Origin: an uncultured Clostridia bacterium
Lineage (GTDB): Bacteria; Bacillota; Clostridia; Oscillospirales; CAG-272
Assembly: GCA_945936265.1 (NCBI GenBank)
Contig: CAMETB010000023.1
Span: 1 to 14,667, forward strand
DNA: 14,667 nt
Direction: 5' to 3'
Shown piece after piece: positions 13,065 to 14,667 of the stretch (position 1 is its first letter; each line of letters begins with the position of its first letter). The notes beneath the pieces are model-generated. The model did not search any database, was not told the DNA's origin, and saw only the letters and a program-made list of their open reading frames with translations. The position numbers were made by a program, and so were the translations under genes.

Positions 13065-14477
13065 ATGCACGGACTTTCACGGAATTTTGACGAAAATATC
13101 GACACTGTTGACGGTATTCTTAATATAAAAGAGAATTTTGACATAATAAAAAGAGAAATGGAGATAAACTCCCAAAAGGTAACTATGTATTATATAGACG
13201 GCTTTGTCACTGCCACCATAATGCAAAAGCTTATGATATTTTTGGTCGGCATCAAGGATTTCGGCAGCGGAAAAGACGGGGACGTAGAGAGTTTTGTCAA
13301 AAAAAGCGTACCCAGTGTCGAAGTTGAGGCATCACACGACCTTGACAATATAATAAAAATGGTTTTAAGCGGTTGCACGGCTATTTTTGCCGAGGGCTTT
13401 GGTGACGGGGCGATAATAGTTGACGCACGCTCATATCCCGCAAGAGTTACCGAGGAGCCCGAAAACGACAAGGTTATGCGAGGGGCGCGGGACGGCTTTG
13501 TCGAAACCCTGATTTTCAATACCGCTATGATAAGGCGCAGAATAAGAGATACAAATCTTGTCGTAAAGTATGCAAGCGTGGGGGAGTCCTCCAAAACCGA
13601 TATAGCAATAGTCTATATAAACGGAAAAGCCGACCCTGTGTATGTAAAAGAGGTAACGGAGAAGATAAACTCCGTAAAGACTGATGCGCTCCCTCTCGGG
13701 CATCAGAGCCTTATAGAGAGCCTTATAAAGAAAAAATGGTATAATCCTTTCCCAAAGATAAGGTGTACCGAGCGCCCCGACGCTGCTTGCGCTTCAATTC
13801 TCGAAGGCAGTGTTATAATAGTGTGCGATAACTCGCCCGAGGTGATGATACTTCCAACCTCGATATTCGATTTTTTGCAGGAAACGGACGATTTTTATTT
13901 TCCGCCGCTTACGGGCAGTTATTTGAGAATAGTAAGACAAATCACCTTCTGGTGCGCCGTTTTTCTCACACCTGTATGGTATTTGCTCGTCATAAACGAG
14001 AACATCTTACCCGAATGGTTCAGATTTATAGTTCCCGAAAATACGGGTTCGATTTCTATATTGATACAGCTCCTTATTGTCGAGGTACTCCTTGACGGGC
14101 TGAAACTCGCCTCGCTGAATACCCCGAGCGTTATGTCAAACTCTTTCAGCGTCGTCGGCGGACTTTTGCTCGGCGACTTTGCCGTTCAGATAGGCTGGCT
14201 TTGCCCTGACGTCATATTCTATATGGCGTTAATAGCGATAGCAAGCTTCACCGGATCCAACTATGAACTCGGTTACGCTGTCAAGTTCATAAGACTTACA
14301 AGCCTTATCCTTATTTCCTTTATGAATTGGTGGGGACTTGTTGCAGGCGCCGCTCTCGGAATACTTCTCATTTGTACCAATAAGGGCATAAACGGCAAAC
14401 GCTCCTACCTCTATCCGCTTATCCCCTTTGACTTCAAAGCATTGCGCTCTCTCGTCATCCGCGTAAAAAAGAAGTAA
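13065..14477 (+). CDS. spoVAF: Spore germination protein, GerA family, SpoVAF type
   Basis: The 470-residue protein has a soluble N-terminal half followed by a membrane half. Family stretches are DGAIIVDARSYPAR (114-127), EPENDKVMRGARDGFVET (131-148), RRRIRD (157-162), SKTDIAIVYI (176-185) and NPFPKIRCTERPD (227-239). The membrane half shows about five segments from residue 291 on, including LASLNTPS (348-355). The TERPD and LNTPS regions point to SpoVAF rather than GerAA, KA or BA. SpoVAF sits in the inner membrane of the spore and acts with the germination machinery. The frame extends to GTG 13047, but ATG 13065, placed 5 bases after GGAGG, is the better start. It is an orphan: no gerAB/AC-like or spoVAC-AE gene is adjacent. 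Confidence 0.85.
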   Translation: MHGLSRNFDENIDTVDGILNIKENFDIIKREMEINSQKVTMYYIDGFVTATIMQKLMIFLVGIKDFGSGKDGDVESFVKKSVPSVEVEASHDLDNIIKMVLSGCTAIFAEGFGDGAIIVDARSYPARVTEEPENDKVMRGARDGFVETLIFNTAMIRRRIRDTNLVVKYASVGESSKTDIAIVYINGKADPVYVKEVTEKINSVKTDALPLGHQSLIESLIKKKWYNPFPKIRCTERPDAACASILEGSVIIVCDNSPEVMILPTSIFDFLQETDDFYFPPLTGSYLRIVRQITFWCAVFLTPVWYLLVINENILPEWFRFIVPENTGSISILIQLLIVEVLLDGLKLASLNTPSVMSNSFSVVGGLLLGDFAVQIGWLCPDVIFYMALIAIASFTGSNYELGYAVKFIRLTSLILISFMNWWGLVAGAALGILLICTNKGINGKRSYLYPLIPFDFKALRSLVIRVKKK

Positions 14478-14485
14478 ATACGATA

Positions 14486-14511
14486 AAAGGTCGGCACAAT
14501 TGCCGACCTTT
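14486..14511. terminator. Bidirectional intrinsic terminator between spoVAF and ruvB
   Basis: A perfect 11-base-pair stem: AAAGGTCGGCA (14486-14496), loop CAAT, TGCCGACCTTT (14501-14511). Its right end lies one base from the ruvB stop codon on the minus strand. Confidence 0.9.
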
Positions 14512-14512
14512 A

Positions 14513-14667
14513 TCAGTCTATTTTGAGAGATTGCTGGGTGGCTTCCTGACCTTTGAAGGGGATGCCGAGGTGCTCATAGGCAAGTCTTGTTACCATACGT
14601 CCTCTCGGGGTACGGCTTAAAAAGCCTATCTGCATAAGATACGGCTCGTAAACGTCCTCAATGGTGA
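14513..14667 (-). CDS. ruvB: Holliday junction branch migration ATPase RuvB, C-terminal end (partial)
   Basis: Only the last 50 residues are inside the window; the gene continues past the right edge. The visible part is the winged-helix C-terminal region of RuvB: TIEDVYEPYL, then QIGFLSRTPRGRMVT and AYEHLGIP, which are nearly invariant among RuvB proteins. RuvB is the hexameric motor that, with RuvA, drives branch migration of Holliday junctions during recombination repair. The stop is TGA (14515-14513). The reading frame was worked out directly from the sequence. Confidence 0.9.
   Translation of the reverse strand, partial: TIEDVYEPYLMQIGFLSRTPRGRMVTRLAYEHLGIPFKGQEATQQSLKID

Overview
The window reads as chromosomal DNA of an anaerobic, spore-forming member of the Bacillota, most likely class Clostridia. 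It carries a SpoVAF/GerA-family germination gene, a YtvI-type sporulation membrane protein and a PAS-containing [FeFe]-hydrogenase-like protein of the sensory (HydS) type. Codon use is rich in ATA, AGA and AGG, the SigA promoters are clear, and terminators are tight intrinsic hairpins. I see no rRNA, tRNA, CRISPR array, transposase or phage gene.

Layout, left to right. Bases 1-240 hold a dispersed palindromic repeat, then a promoter. Next come a DUF2752 membrane protein (243-668) and a HAD-IB phosphatase (731-1297), each with its own promoter, closed by a terminator. A three-gene, translationally coupled operon follows (1391-4514): a thioredoxin-like [2Fe-2S] ferredoxin, a HydS-type hydrogenase-like protein with a modified H-cluster site plus FeS and PAS domains, and a SpoIIE/PP2C-family phosphatase with an extra C-terminal domain. 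A bidirectional terminator separates it from a convergent two-gene operon on the minus strand (cyclophilin, then an ECF transporter S component). Divergent from that is ytvI, then trpS. Another bidirectional terminator separates trpS from ychF on the minus strand.

Divergent from ychF lies an OmpR-family response regulator (9326-10030). Its partner histidine kinase (10386-11897) is separated from it by a 355-base repeat-bearing spacer and has its own promoter. An rlmL-type 23S rRNA methyltransferase overlaps the kinase gene by 4 bases. Next comes spoVAF (13065-14477), whose ribosome binding site sits in a hairpin. The last bidirectional terminator separates it from the 3' end of ruvB, which runs in from the right edge on the minus strand.

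The most interesting content is the ferredoxin/HydS/phosphatase operon. It looks like a redox or hydrogen sensing relay in which an Fe-S module may control a Ser/Thr phosphatase, and it lacks the catalytic hydrogenase gene that accompanies the same trio in some relatives. At the regulatory level four items stand out: the hairpin over the spoVAF ribosome binding site, the perfect Shine-Dalgarno of ytvI that faces ACG instead of ATG, a dyad shared by the response regulator and kinase promoters, and three TTCACA repeats upstream of the regulator. Most of the rest is ordinary housekeeping sequence.
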